Positions 43,916 to 53,105 of a stretch of 64,000 bases of DNA are shown here, piece after piece. The translations under genes were made by a program, and so were the position numbers. Origin of the DNA: JBBAFM01 sp041655415 (GTDB lineage: Bacteria; Bacillota; Clostridia; Peptostreptococcales; JAAYPU01); the NCBI GenBank assembly GCA_964429195.1, contig CAYSBC010000002.1:1-64000 (forward strand), in the 5' to 3' direction. The notes under the pieces are model-generated. The model was not told the DNA's origin and did not search any database. It worked only from the letters and a program-made list of their open reading frames with translations. Within the stretch, counting starts at the first letter, position 1. Each line of letters begins with the position of its first letter.

Positions 43916-45593
43916 ATATACGCCTATTCACATCATAAAAGCATGTGGTGAAAATCCTGTACTCATCGAACCTCATATTTCTAATTTTGATCATGCAGAT
44001 GCTCTTCTTCATAGTAATATGTGCACCTATAGTAAGGCTATATTGGAGGAAAGTATCAAAAATAAAATAGACAAAATTATTCTTATCAATTGCTGTGATA
44101 GCATAAGAAGATTATACGATGTCCTCAAGAAAAATCCTAACATACGCTATATTTATCTATTAGACTTGCCTCAAAAGTGCAATTCATGCTCAAAAGAGCT
44201 ATTTTATAAAGGAATAAAGGATTTTATCCTCAGTCTTGAAGAAGAGCTGCACACTTGTTTCGATGCCGAAGGCTTTAAAAAATCCCTTCAAGAAGACTTA
44301 TCCCAAGATTCCGGTGATGCCTTAGTAAAGGAACAAATCAATATTGCATTGATAGGTGCACGCTACTCACAAAGCTTGATGGACCTCATTCAACAATATG
44401 ATGTCCATATCAAGTATAATCTTACATGCGCCAATCGCTCACTTGATTCCTTTAACTTGGAAGAAGCTGATTTAATTCGCGAGTATTCTGAGCAACTCCT
44501 CAATCAATATCCTTGTATGCGCATGTCTGAAACAGAAAGAAGACACGAGGTCCTGTTTCAGGATAAAGAACTGGATGGTATCATCTATCATACTATCAAA
44601 TTCTGCGACTATTATGGGTATGACTTTGCTAACCTAAAAAAGAAAAGCATACCACCCTTGTTGAAGATTGAAACAGACTCCACTATACAATCAGAGGGGC
44701 AACTTCATACTAGAATTGAAGCTTTCTTGGAATCCTTAAATGTCAGAAAAGCATCTTCTATTGGGCCTTATAAAAGAGCTGCTCCTTCTCCTACTCATTT
44801 TATGAAGGATACAACTCTAGTAGCCGGTATTGATATAGGATCTACTTCTACAAATGTTGTCCTGCTGGATAAGAACAAGAGTATACTCGCTTCATCGATT
44901 GTCAAAACAGGTGCAAAAAGTATAGAGGCTGCCCATAATGCCTTATCTGAAGCTCTGTCAAAGGCCGGGCTCCATAGAAATGCAATAAAATACATTGTAT
45001 CTACTGGCTATGGACGCATAAGTTTGCCTTTTGCTGATGAGGAAGTCACAGAAATCACTTGTCATGGAAAAGGTGCCCATTTTGTTTTTCCTTCTATCAG
45101 AACCATCATTGACATTGGCGGGCAAGATAGCAAAGCGATTAAGCTTGATATCCAAGGCAATGTCAAGGATTTTGCCATGAATGATAAATGTGCGGCAGGG
45201 ACAGGCCGATTCTTAGACATGCTCACAAAAACCCTTGACATTCAACTGCCTTCTATAGGTCAAGAATCCCTAAAATGGAAAAAGCACATTACTATTTCTA
45301 GTATGTGCGCAGTTTTTGCTGAATCTGAAATTATCTCATTAATTGCGAAAAACACTGAGTTGCCCGACATTCTCCATGGTGTATGCGATTCTATTGCCGG
45401 TAAAACAACGGTATTGCTGCGTCGTATAGGCGGAGAACCTCCCTATATGATGACAGGCGGTGTTGCCAAAAACATTGGCATCATCCGATGTCTTGAAGAC
45501 AAACTAGCCCAGAGCATTTTTGTTCCTGAGGAACCCCAAATCATTGGTGCCTTAGGTGCCGCATTGATTGCCCAAGAGAAATATTGGGGCTAG
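43896..45593 (+). CDS. Fusion: 2-hydroxyacyl-CoA dehydratase-like domain + BadF/BcrA/HgdC-type activator ATPase
   Basis: 565 residues. Residues 1-285 form a second D-component-like domain (VCKYTPIHIIKACGENPV with Cys6, Cys43 in NMCTYS, Cys66-Cys67 in INCCDSIRRLYD, Cys207, Cys237, and a TRIEAFLESL end). A linker of about 20 residues leads to a complete activase at 307-565. The activase has GIDIGSTSTN (phosphate 1), DIGGQDSKAI (phosphate 2), Cys432 in NDKCAAGTGRF and Cys471 in SMCAVFAESE. The 39-residue spacing equals that of the two [4Fe-4S]-binding Cys of HgdC. The activase would inject an electron on ATP hydrolysis. AAGGAG lies six bases before the ATG, inside the preceding gene. Partner subunits of this family are normally separate proteins; the fusion ties one catalytic-type domain to the reductase. 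Confidence 0.85.
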   Translation: MIGYVCKYTPIHIIKACGENPVLIEPHISNFDHADALLHSNMCTYSKAILEESIKNKIDKIILINCCDSIRRLYDVLKKNPNIRYIYLLDLPQKCNSCSKELFYKGIKDFILSLEEELHTCFDAEGFKKSLQEDLSQDSGDALVKEQINIALIGARYSQSLMDLIQQYDVHIKYNLTCANRSLDSFNLEEADLIREYSEQLLNQYPCMRMSETERRHEVLFQDKELDGIIYHTIKFCDYYGYDFANLKKKSIPPLLKIETDSTIQSEGQLHTRIEAFLESLNVRKASSIGPYKRAAPSPTHFMKDTTLVAGIDIGSTSTNVVLLDKNKSILASSIVKTGAKSIEAAHNALSEALSKAGLHRNAIKYIVSTGYGRISLPFADEEVTEITCHGKGAHFVFPSIRTIIDIGGQDSKAIKLDIQGNVKDFAMNDKCAAGTGRFLDMLTKTLDIQLPSIGQESLKWKKHITISSMCAVFAESEIISLIAKNTELPDILHGVCDSIAGKTTVLLRRIGGEPPYMMTGGVAKNIGIIRCLEDKLAQSIFVPEEPQIIGALGAALIAQEKYWG

Positions 45594-45607
45594 TCCCATC
45601 CGGGACT
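45592..45607 (+). terminator. Short hairpin after the activase fusion gene
   Basis: AGTCCC (45592-45597) and GGGACT (45602-45607) around a 4-base loop, overlapping the TAG stop. Only TTTG follows. Moderate evidence for a terminator between convergent genes. Confidence 0.4.
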
Positions 45608-45628
45608 TTGCCCTCCATCACCTTTGAG

Positions 45629-46507
45629 TTATAACATTCTAAACATATCATCCTTCAACAAATGCACATTTTTCTTTGCAGAGGTAATTTTAGCTAAGAG
45701 CATCTCCTTATCCTGGGGCAAAGTACCCTTCAAAGATAAATAGTTGGAAGCATGATTCATTCTGAACACACATTCTGCTCCTGGCTTTAGGTCAATATTC
45801 TTTATAATATCTTCTGTTTCCTCTAAAACTTCTAAAGGGGATAGCAGTTCAAATCTACCCGCATCGAGATCCGCCCTCATTTCAGTGTCTCTATCCAACA
45901 TGAGGGTCAAAACTCCTACATAGTCAGGGCTTATCTCGCCTATTATTTTTCCGGTTTCAGCACCATGCTCCTTGGTTAAGGCCTTACCTCCAAGCCCTGA
46001 TATCAGGGTTATGGAAAGCTTAATCTTTGTTTCTTTTAATTTCCTTCCGGCTTTGACCATGTCTGCTCTTGGAACACCCTTTTTCGTAGCTGTAATGACG
46101 GCTTCACTTCCTGATTCTACACCCATGTAAACAATGCTTAAACCATGTTCATAAAGTAAATTCAGCTCATCCAGGCTTTTCCTCAAAATGTCCTTCGGAG
46201 TTCCATAAATGCCAACGCGCTTGCACTCAGGGAACAACTCTTTTATTTTATCCAGAATAAGGATTAAATGCTCTGTTTTTAAGACTAAAGCATCTCCGTC
46301 TGCTAAAAATATTCTCTCCACATAACGATAGTATCTTCTGGCCGCCTCCAAATCCTGAATGACCTCTTCCAACTTTCGAATTCTAAACTTTTTATCGATA
46401 TACATGCTACAGAAGGTGCATGTATTATTGGCGCATCCTATGGTAATCTGTATAATTAAACTTCTGGCTTCACTGGGGGGTCTATAAACTGTACCTTCAT
46501 ATCTCAT
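45629..46507 (-). CDS. Radical SAM protein with CX4CX2C cluster motif
   Basis: 292 residues of a clostridial radical SAM family of unknown substrate. The cluster motif is GCANNTCTFCSMY, with three Cys spaced CX4CX2C instead of the canonical CX3CX2C. GDAL (the usual GGE-like strand) and VYMGVESGSE are further SAM-barrel marks. No auxiliary cluster motif is obvious. It starts six bases after the argS stop and is probably co-transcribed with it. The loose resemblance is to Elp3/HemN-type proteins. Confidence 0.85.
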   Translation of the reverse strand: MRYEGTVYRPPSEARSLIIQITIGCANNTCTFCSMYIDKKFRIRKLEEVIQDLEAARRYYRYVERIFLADGDALVLKTEHLILILDKIKELFPECKRVGIYGTPKDILRKSLDELNLLYEHGLSIVYMGVESGSEAVITATKKGVPRADMVKAGRKLKETKIKLSITLISGLGGKALTKEHGAETGKIIGEISPDYVGVLTLMLDRDTEMRADLDAGRFELLSPLEVLEETEDIIKNIDLKPGAECVFRMNHASNYLSLKGTLPQDKEMLLAKITSAKKNVHLLKDDMFRML

Positions 46508-46512
46508 CCCTA

Positions 46513-48210
46513 TTACATCCTTTCCGGAGCTTCAACTCCCAATAATTTAAGTCCATTAGCTATAGCTTGCTTTGCTGCATAAACCAAGACTAATCTTGCA
46601 TTGCGTATGTTATCATCTTCCACCAAGACATGATTTTCATGATAAAACCGATTAAAGCCTTGGGCAATATCAATAATATGCCTTGTAATAATTGAGGGCT
46701 CATATTTTTCAGCAGCATCACAAATGATTTGCGGTAACTGATGAATCAACTTTGCCAGCTCAAATTCTAAAGTATTGGCCAAAACAGAGTAGTCTATATT
46801 TTCAATACTCTCTAAATTGCCATTTCTGAGCAAACTACAAGCTCTTGCATGGGTATATTGAACATAAGGGCCTGTTTCTCCTTCGAAGCTAAGGGTTTTC
46901 TCCCAGGAAAAGGCATAATCTTTAATTCTGTTATTCGAAAGCTCTTGAAAAATAATGGCTCCAATCCCAACTTGTCTTGATACTTCATCGATTAATTCTG
47001 TATTCACATTTTTTTCTTCAATAATCTTTCGTGTCTGCTCGATAGACCTCTTGAGTACGTCTTCTAAAAATACAACGCGCCCTTTTCGAGTGGACATAGC
47101 GCCTTCATCTAAGCTCACCATACCAAAAGGTACATGAACACAATCTTTTGCCCAGTCGTAGCCCATTAATTCTATGATTTTAATCCATTGTTGAAAATGC
47201 AGTGTTTGCTGGGAACCTACAACATAAATGTTTTTATAAAAATCATAATGTTCTTTTCTGTAAATAGCTGCTGCAAGATCCCTGGTGATGTACAAAGTGG
47301 AACCGTCCTTTTTCGTGATTAAGGCCGGTGTTAAATTATATTCCTCTAAATTCACAATTTCAGCTCCATCAGATTTTTCTAGGAGGTTCTTATTCCTAAG
47401 TTCCTCTAAGACTCTGATCATTTTCCCAGAGTAAAAGCTTTCTCCTGCATAGGAATCAAAGTGAATACCTAGCATCTCATAGACCCTGTTAAATTCTACA
47501 AGGCTTACATCCCTAAACCATTGCCATAGTTCAGTCGCTTCTTTGTCGCCATCCTCCAGTTTTTTAAACCATGCTCTAGCTTCATCATCAAGCTCAGGCT
47601 GGGTTTCTGCCTCTTCATGGTAATGCACGTAGATCTTAAGAAGCTCATTGATAGGATCCTTTTCTATAACCTCTGCTTTTCCCCAAAGCTTAAAGGCTAC
47701 AATGAGTTTCCCAAACTGAGTCCCATAATCCCCAAGGTGATTAATGGAAACAGTATCGTATCCTACATATTGATAGATATTATTCAAAGCATTCCCTATG
47801 AGAGTACTTCGAATATGCCCTATATGAAAGGGTTTTGCTATGTTAACCGATGAAAATTCAACAATAACCCTTTTTCCGCTTCCTACATCGGTTGATCCAA
47901 AATTCTCTTGATCCTTATAAACCTGCTGAATCGTATCCTTAATAAAGAATTCTTTATTAATAAAAAAATTGACATAAGCATTGACACTCTCAACCTTATC
48001 CAAAACTTTATCATGAATGTTTTCAGCAATTTCTTTGGCAATCAGCGGCGGTGCCTTTTTATAGGCTTTGGCCAGTTTGAAACAAGGGAATGCATAATCA
48101 CCCATTTTAGAATCTGTCGGAATTTCTATCATTTCCTCAATTTCATTCATTCCCAACATTTCTATTTGCTTGCTCAATAATTCAGCCAATTCCTTCTTAT
48201 AATTTATCAT
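46513..48210 (-). CDS. argS: Arginyl-tRNA synthetase
   Basis: 565-residue class I synthetase. The N-terminal Add-1 domain, PFHIGHIRSTLIG as the HIGH motif, STRKGRVVFLEDVL in place of KMSKS (normal for ArgRS), and the C-terminal DALR anticodon-binding domain ending in LLGVEAPERM. GAGGAG precedes the ATG. The gap to the upstream DUF523 gene is only 35 bases, so no T-box leader fits there. Confidence 0.97.
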   Translation of the reverse strand: MINYKKELAELLSKQIEMLGMNEIEEMIEIPTDSKMGDYAFPCFKLAKAYKKAPPLIAKEIAENIHDKVLDKVESVNAYVNFFINKEFFIKDTIQQVYKDQENFGSTDVGSGKRVIVEFSSVNIAKPFHIGHIRSTLIGNALNNIYQYVGYDTVSINHLGDYGTQFGKLIVAFKLWGKAEVIEKDPINELLKIYVHYHEEAETQPELDDEARAWFKKLEDGDKEATELWQWFRDVSLVEFNRVYEMLGIHFDSYAGESFYSGKMIRVLEELRNKNLLEKSDGAEIVNLEEYNLTPALITKKDGSTLYITRDLAAAIYRKEHYDFYKNIYVVGSQQTLHFQQWIKIIELMGYDWAKDCVHVPFGMVSLDEGAMSTRKGRVVFLEDVLKRSIEQTRKIIEEKNVNTELIDEVSRQVGIGAIIFQELSNNRIKDYAFSWEKTLSFEGETGPYVQYTHARACSLLRNGNLESIENIDYSVLANTLEFELAKLIHQLPQIICDAAEKYEPSIITRHIIDIAQGFNRFYHENHVLVEDDNIRNARLVLVYAAKQAIANGLKLLGVEAPERM

Positions 48211-48245
48211 TTATCCGTCTCCTCTATTCATATTATGTCAAGAAA

Positions 48246-48680
48246 CTATTCATTGACAACTTCTATACCATTCTGTTTTAGCAGAGCGGCCGTTACTCCG
48301 TCTCCACTGATTTTTTTGCCCGTAAAGGTACCATCGTAAATTTGACCGCTTCCACAGGAAGGACTGTTACTTTTGAGTATAGCCTTGGTTGCGCCACTGG
48401 ATTTGGCTATCTGCAAGATTATCCTAGCCCCTTGTATAAATTCCTTTGTCACGTCTTTTCCTTCTTTGTTCATTACCTTTGCATTGCCTTCCAGTACATC
48501 CCTTCCATCACCGCCTACTATTTCTGCAGGTGATCTAGGAATTAAAAGTCCTCCTTCGACCTCAGGACATATCTGAATTATTTCTTCATTTTTTATAGGA
48601 GAGATTATATTTTCATTGAGATTGTTTCCTCCATTATATTTACAGTTTTCACCTAACAAACATGCACTTACCAATATCAT
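48246..48680 (-). CDS. DUF523 family protein (TudS-like)
   Basis: 144 residues. VSACLLGENCKYNGG, CPEVEGGL and SPSCGSGQIYDGTF are the conserved Cys-containing motifs of DUF523, the family that includes the [4Fe-4S] thiouracil desulfidase TudS. The three Cys (in ACLLG, ICPEV, PSCGS) could hold a cluster. Whether this copy desulfurises thio-nucleobases is untested. It lies between mutS2 and argS. Confidence 0.88.
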   Translation of the reverse strand: MILVSACLLGENCKYNGGNNLNENIISPIKNEEIIQICPEVEGGLLIPRSPAEIVGGDGRDVLEGNAKVMNKEGKDVTKEFIQGARIILQIAKSSGATKAILKSNSPSCGSGQIYDGTFTGKKISGDGVTAALLKQNGIEVVNE

Positions 48681-48690
48681 TTTGCTCTCC

Positions 48691-51063
48691 TCATTTTATC
48701 ATAATAATGGTTGCTCCCTCTCCGCCTTCACTATAACCGCCTGTTCTATAAGATTCCACATGTCTGTTGCTTTTCAGGAAATCTTGTATGCCTGCCCTCA
48801 AGATACCCTCTCCCTTACCGTGTATGATAACTGCCTGTTTTAACCCTGCGAGAAAAGCATCATCAATATACTTATCCACATTCATAATAGCCTCATCCAA
48901 CAATTGGCCTCTTACATCTACTTGCGGAGAAATGTTGGCTGTTTTGCCATGGTATATATTTTTAAGACTTGTTCTTCCTTTAGGAAGGCTGTTGCTTTCA
49001 TCTTCAAATTTTCTTAACTGCTTCACATTGACATTTATTTTCATCAGACCTGCCTGAACGGTTAAATCTCCATTCTTATCCGGCAGGGTCACAATTTCAC
49101 CTTTTTGGCCTAGCGTAAGAACCTCTACTGTCTCTCCAATCCTCAAGTCCTTTGGAATCTTGGTATTTCTGACCTCGATATTCTTAACACCCTCAGCATT
49201 TTTTAATATTTCATTTCTCACACTTTTCCTCAGCTCTTCGTAATCCCTGTTTCTTTCCTTCGTATCAGCCATGCTTTGTATCTTTGTCATTTTCTTATAG
49301 GCCTCATCTGTAAAAGCCTTTGCTTCTTTGACAATCCTTCTTGCTTCTTCCTTGGCCTCTTGAAGAACTTTTTCTTTCTGATCCTTTAATTTTGATTTTT
49401 CGGATTCCAGTTCTTCCTTTAAGTGCTTAATCTGTATTTTAAGCTGAATAGCCTCATCCCTCTCTGTTTCAGCCTCTCGCTTGTCCTCTTCAATAGAGGT
49501 GATGACATCCTCAAAGGCTATATGCTCATTTTCTACCAGCTTTCGAGCCTCATCAATAATATGGCTATCTAAACCCAGCTTTTGCGATATCTCGAAAGCA
49601 TTGGATTTACCGGGAACACCTATCAATAGCTTAAAGGTAGGGCTGAGCGTCTTGACATCAAACTCCATGCTTGCATTCTCTACGCCTTCTGTAACCAATG
49701 CATATTTTTTTAGCTCAGTATAGTGGGTTGTTGCAATTGTTTTAACCCCTTTTTGATAAAGATACTCTAAGAGTGCCATGGCTAGTGCAGCTCCCTCGGT
49801 TGGGTCTGTTCCGGCTCCCAATTCATCAAGGAATACTGCTGATTGATCATCTGCATCTTTCATGATGTCTACTATATTGGTCATATGGGCGGAAAAAGTA
49901 CTCAAGCTTTGCTCGATACTTTGTTCATCGCCTATATCTGCAAAGACCTTCTTAAAAATCCCCATCTCTGTACCATATTCAGCAGGAATGTGTAATCCGG
50001 ATTGGGTCATGAGAATAAAAAGACCCACAGTCTTTAATGTTACAGTTTTACCTCCTGTATTGGGGCCAGTGATGACCAATGTGTCAAAGTCGTCACCTAA
50101 TTTAATGTTGGTAGGAACAACAACCTTTTTATCCAGTAAAGGGTGTCTACCTTGATTAATCCGTATATACCCTCTTTCATTGAGCTTAGGCTCAATACCC
50201 TTCATTTTATTTGAAAGCTTTCCCTTCGCAAAGATACAGTCCAGCTTCACTAAAATTTCTTGATTGGCTAACAAGGCCTCGCTGTTTTCAGCTATCATGT
50301 TGGACAATGCAACTAATATTCTTTCTATTTCCTTTTCTTCTTTGAGATAGAGCTCTTTTAATTCATTGTTCATGTTCACGATAGACATAGGTTCGATAAA
50401 TAGGGTTGCGCCTGTAGAAGATTGGTCATGAATGATGCCGCCGAATTTACTTCTATATTCCTGTTTGACAGGGATAACATAACGATCTTTTCTAACGGTA
50501 ACAAGGGCATCCTGTAGCATCTCTTTGTTGGCGGAAGATGTAACGATACTGTTTAATTTGCTCTTTATCGCCTCGTTTTGACTGCTGATTTTTCGTCGAA
50601 TATTTTTCAGATCGGTGCTGGCAGCATCAGCAATCTCATTTTCGGATACAATACATCGGTCGATTTCATCCTCTAAATTTCTATTCGTTATTAAAGCCGA
50701 CATGAGTCCTCGAATGATGCCTGTATCAAGAGCTTCATCTTCCTTTATGTAGTTCTTCACTTCTTTAGTCGTTCTCAAGTTATATAGTATTTCCAGCAGC
50801 TGTTTAGGAATTAAACTGCCACCTTTTTCTGCTCTATAGATACTTGCTCTATTATCATAAAGTTGATTCAAAGGTGCTCTTCCCTTTGCACTCAATAAGG
50901 AAGAAGCCTCTGACGTTTCACTGAGCTTTTCTCTTACCCTATTGATATGGATATCAGGCATCATTTTGGATAGTTGTTCTTTACCCATTTGTGAAACAGC
51001 TTCTTCGATAAGCATTTCTTTAATCTTATGATATTCTAATGCTTTGAGGGTCTTTGAATTCAT
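48691..51063 (-). CDS. mutS2: Endonuclease MutS2 (MutS-family ATPase with Smr domain)
   Basis: 790 residues. Core and lever domains, Walker A GPNTGGKTV, Walker B VFLDELGAGTDP, a long charged coiled coil (about 510-620), a KOW-like segment and the C-terminal Smr nuclease domain with VDVRGQLLDEA and IIHGKGEGILR. The family suppresses recombination and in Bacillota helps rescue collided ribosomes. The ATG at 51063 has GGAGG at good spacing; an ATG four codons upstream has none. Confidence 0.96.
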   Translation of the reverse strand: MNSKTLKALEYHKIKEMLIEEAVSQMGKEQLSKMMPDIHINRVREKLSETSEASSLLSAKGRAPLNQLYDNRASIYRAEKGGSLIPKQLLEILYNLRTTKEVKNYIKEDEALDTGIIRGLMSALITNRNLEDEIDRCIVSENEIADAASTDLKNIRRKISSQNEAIKSKLNSIVTSSANKEMLQDALVTVRKDRYVIPVKQEYRSKFGGIIHDQSSTGATLFIEPMSIVNMNNELKELYLKEEKEIERILVALSNMIAENSEALLANQEILVKLDCIFAKGKLSNKMKGIEPKLNERGYIRINQGRHPLLDKKVVVPTNIKLGDDFDTLVITGPNTGGKTVTLKTVGLFILMTQSGLHIPAEYGTEMGIFKKVFADIGDEQSIEQSLSTFSAHMTNIVDIMKDADDQSAVFLDELGAGTDPTEGAALAMALLEYLYQKGVKTIATTHYTELKKYALVTEGVENASMEFDVKTLSPTFKLLIGVPGKSNAFEISQKLGLDSHIIDEARKLVENEHIAFEDVITSIEEDKREAETERDEAIQLKIQIKHLKEELESEKSKLKDQKEKVLQEAKEEARRIVKEAKAFTDEAYKKMTKIQSMADTKERNRDYEELRKSVRNEILKNAEGVKNIEVRNTKIPKDLRIGETVEVLTLGQKGEIVTLPDKNGDLTVQAGLMKINVNVKQLRKFEDESNSLPKGRTSLKNIYHGKTANISPQVDVRGQLLDEAIMNVDKYIDDAFLAGLKQAVIIHGKGEGILRAGIQDFLKSNRHVESYRTGGYSEGGEGATIIMIK

Positions 51064-51131
51064 CGTTTCCTCCATAACTCAAACGGGCTGCTTAAATTTT
51101 AACCAGCCCTAACAAACTTACTTTTATTTTT

Positions 51132-51755
51132 CTATCTTTCAACAAGTTTATGTAAATCATCAAGTTCCTTTTTTAATTGGACGTTGGCCATTTCTGTATC
51201 AAAATAAGCATTTTCTATCTCTTGCTTGGACTTCATCAATTCTTGAATTTCTCTTTCTTTTTCTTCTGCCTCCGACATATAAAATGACAATTCTTCTTTA
51301 AGCTTGTCCAATTCTTTTTTTAAGGACTCATATTTGCTATTATGCCCATCTATTTCTGATTGAAGGGATTGATTTTGTTGAACCTTATCTTCCAGTTCAT
51401 ACTTGATGGTGTTGATTTCATTGACATCTCTTTCTTTATCTTGCTTATACTGCAAATAACTATTCTTTAATTCTCTTAAATTGTTATCTTTATTCTTTAA
51501 TTCTACAGAATACCTGTCTAGCTTAACACGGGTATTTTTAAGTTCCTGCCCTGTTTTGAAATATTCATCTGTTATATTGATGGCGGATAAAACAGCTAAC
51601 ATCTGAGCATTATGCTGCTTTCCTTTGTCTGCAATTTCATTCATTTTTGCATCCACATAGCTTGCTAAGCTGAGCATATATTCCTTTGAAGCATCTCCTG
51701 CTATCCTATAATCTTGTCCATAAATTCTAACATTTACTTTCAATTTTTCTTCCAT
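51132..51755 (-). CDS. zapA: Cell division protein ZapA with long coiled-coil extension
   Basis: 207 residues. The N-terminal 70 residues are a ZapA domain (VRIYGQDYRIAGDASKEYM, LAVLSAINITDEY), and the rest is a long uninterrupted coiled coil. ZapA bundles FtsZ filaments; common versions have about 90-110 residues, and the long coil is seen in clostridia. It lies upstream of mutS2, a frequent pairing. Confidence 0.9.
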   Translation of the reverse strand: MEEKLKVNVRIYGQDYRIAGDASKEYMLSLASYVDAKMNEIADKGKQHNAQMLAVLSAINITDEYFKTGQELKNTRVKLDRYSVELKNKDNNLRELKNSYLQYKQDKERDVNEINTIKYELEDKVQQNQSLQSEIDGHNSKYESLKKELDKLKEELSFYMSEAEEKEREIQELMKSKQEIENAYFDTEMANVQLKKELDDLHKLVER

Positions 51756-51846
51756 GGAAACATCTCCCTCTCAGTATACCTATACATCTGTTTCATTCAA
51801 TTTTATATTATTTTCAACAATATATCAATGTCAAAGGCCTAAAATG

Positions 51847-52317
51847 TCAATTCAATAGCTCTTTCGAAATAAAAAGAGTGTCGCTGTTTTTATTTCGAAA
51901 GATGAGTACAAATTCCACCTGCCCAGTGTTTAAATCATTTTGCTTATAATCATACACAAAGTCATGACTTTTGTAAAATTCGAGAGCCTTTCTATTTTTT
52001 TCATAGACTGAAACGGCCAACAGATTATAGCATGTCTTTACATAATCGATTAATTGACTACCGATTCCTCTGCTCTGATACTTTTCATCAATAAATAAGG
52101 CGCCAATTGTATCTTCCGATAATATGGAGACAAAGCCTACTACCTTTTCATCCTTAAGATACACATAGGTTACAGCCTGAGGTATATATTCTGATCTGAC
52201 AACTTCCTCTGCTCTTCTCCAGTAATCCTCATCGATAAAATGGTGAGCCTTGATCGTAGTTGAAAGCCAAATAGCCATGACTTCATCTAAATCCTTTTCC
52301 ATGAATCTCCTGATCAT
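51847..52317 (-). CDS. GNAT family N-acetyltransferase
   Basis: 156 residues. The acetyl-CoA motif is YQSRGIGSQLID, preceded by a conserved strand (IGALFIDEK) and followed by SVYEKNRKALEFYKSHDF. It resembles YiaC-like N-acetyltransferases that begin MIRRF. Substrate unknown. It is 12 bases from the FetB-like permease gene and may be its operon partner. Confidence 0.9.
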   Translation of the reverse strand: MIRRFMEKDLDEVMAIWLSTTIKAHHFIDEDYWRRAEEVVRSEYIPQAVTYVYLKDEKVVGFVSILSEDTIGALFIDEKYQSRGIGSQLIDYVKTCYNLLAVSVYEKNRKALEFYKSHDFVYDYKQNDLNTGQVEFVLIFRNKNSDTLFISKELLN

Positions 52318-52329
52318 TTTGGTGAACTC

Positions 52330-53103
52330 CTATAAAATAATTTGATTTCTTTTATTATAAAGTGTTTTATAACCAAAGTGTAAAGAACAAAATACAGTTA
52401 AGCAAACCGATGTACAAATAGCAATCATAATGGAGATTTGATAGGTAATGGCTGTTGTAGGAAGTGTCCCCGACAATATTTGTCCGGTCATCATTCCAGG
52501 CAACGAAACAATACCCATTCCCAGCATTCCATTTATTGTGGGCAATAAAGCTGTTTCCAATGCATTATTGGCATAGGGCAACAAGATTTTTTTCGGGGAT
52601 ACTCCAAGATTTAGGAGAGAATCTATTTTTAATTTTTGGCTCTCCACGTTTTCTGTAAAGGCCTTTAAGCCTAATGTGACACCTGTCATAGCATTGCCTA
52701 TGATCATTCCACCCAGTGGAATCATATATTGGGGGTTGAAAATATCCATTCGAATGACAACGACGACAAAAAATATTAAAGTAAAAAGACCTGATACAGT
52801 TAAAGAAATGGATACAGCCATTTTAAATTTTCTATTTAAGCCTCTATTTTTGGATAGTACGCGCCTTATAGAAAAAAGTATCATGATGCCTATATAGGCT
52901 ACAGTAAAAGCAGGATGTGGATTCTTAAAGATATAGGTTAATAAGAGTCCCGCTAAAATTAATTGAACGGTCATTCTAAAACTGGCTACAATCAATAATT
53001 TGCTCTGTTCTATCTTCGACTTTTTCATGACGACCAGCACAATAATGAGTAACAAATAGATTAAACTAAAATTAAAAAGATTTAATTGTACAACTTGTTG
53101 CAT
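52330..53103 (-). CDS. fetB: FetB/YbbM-type ABC transporter permease (UPF0014)
   Basis: 257 residues with about seven hydrophobic segments and the family marks QLILAGLLLTYIF, PLGGMIIGNAMTG and SLPGMMTGQILSG. In E. coli FetAB exports iron or confers resistance to oxidative iron stress. A GTG three codons upstream overlaps the ATPase gene, but the ATG at 53103 has GGGG at 8 bases. Confidence 0.88.
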   Translation of the reverse strand: MQQVVQLNLFNFSLIYLLLIIVLVVMKKSKIEQSKLLIVASFRMTVQLILAGLLLTYIFKNPHPAFTVAYIGIMILFSIRRVLSKNRGLNRKFKMAVSISLTVSGLFTLIFFVVVVIRMDIFNPQYMIPLGGMIIGNAMTGVTLGLKAFTENVESQKLKIDSLLNLGVSPKKILLPYANNALETALLPTINGMLGMGIVSLPGMMTGQILSGTLPTTAITYQISIMIAICTSVCLTVFCSLHFGYKTLYNKRNQIIL

Positions 53104-53105
53104 TC

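Noticed and set aside
48211..48245. T-box leader for argS
   Set aside because: Only 35 bases separate argS from the DUF523 gene, too short for a T-box.
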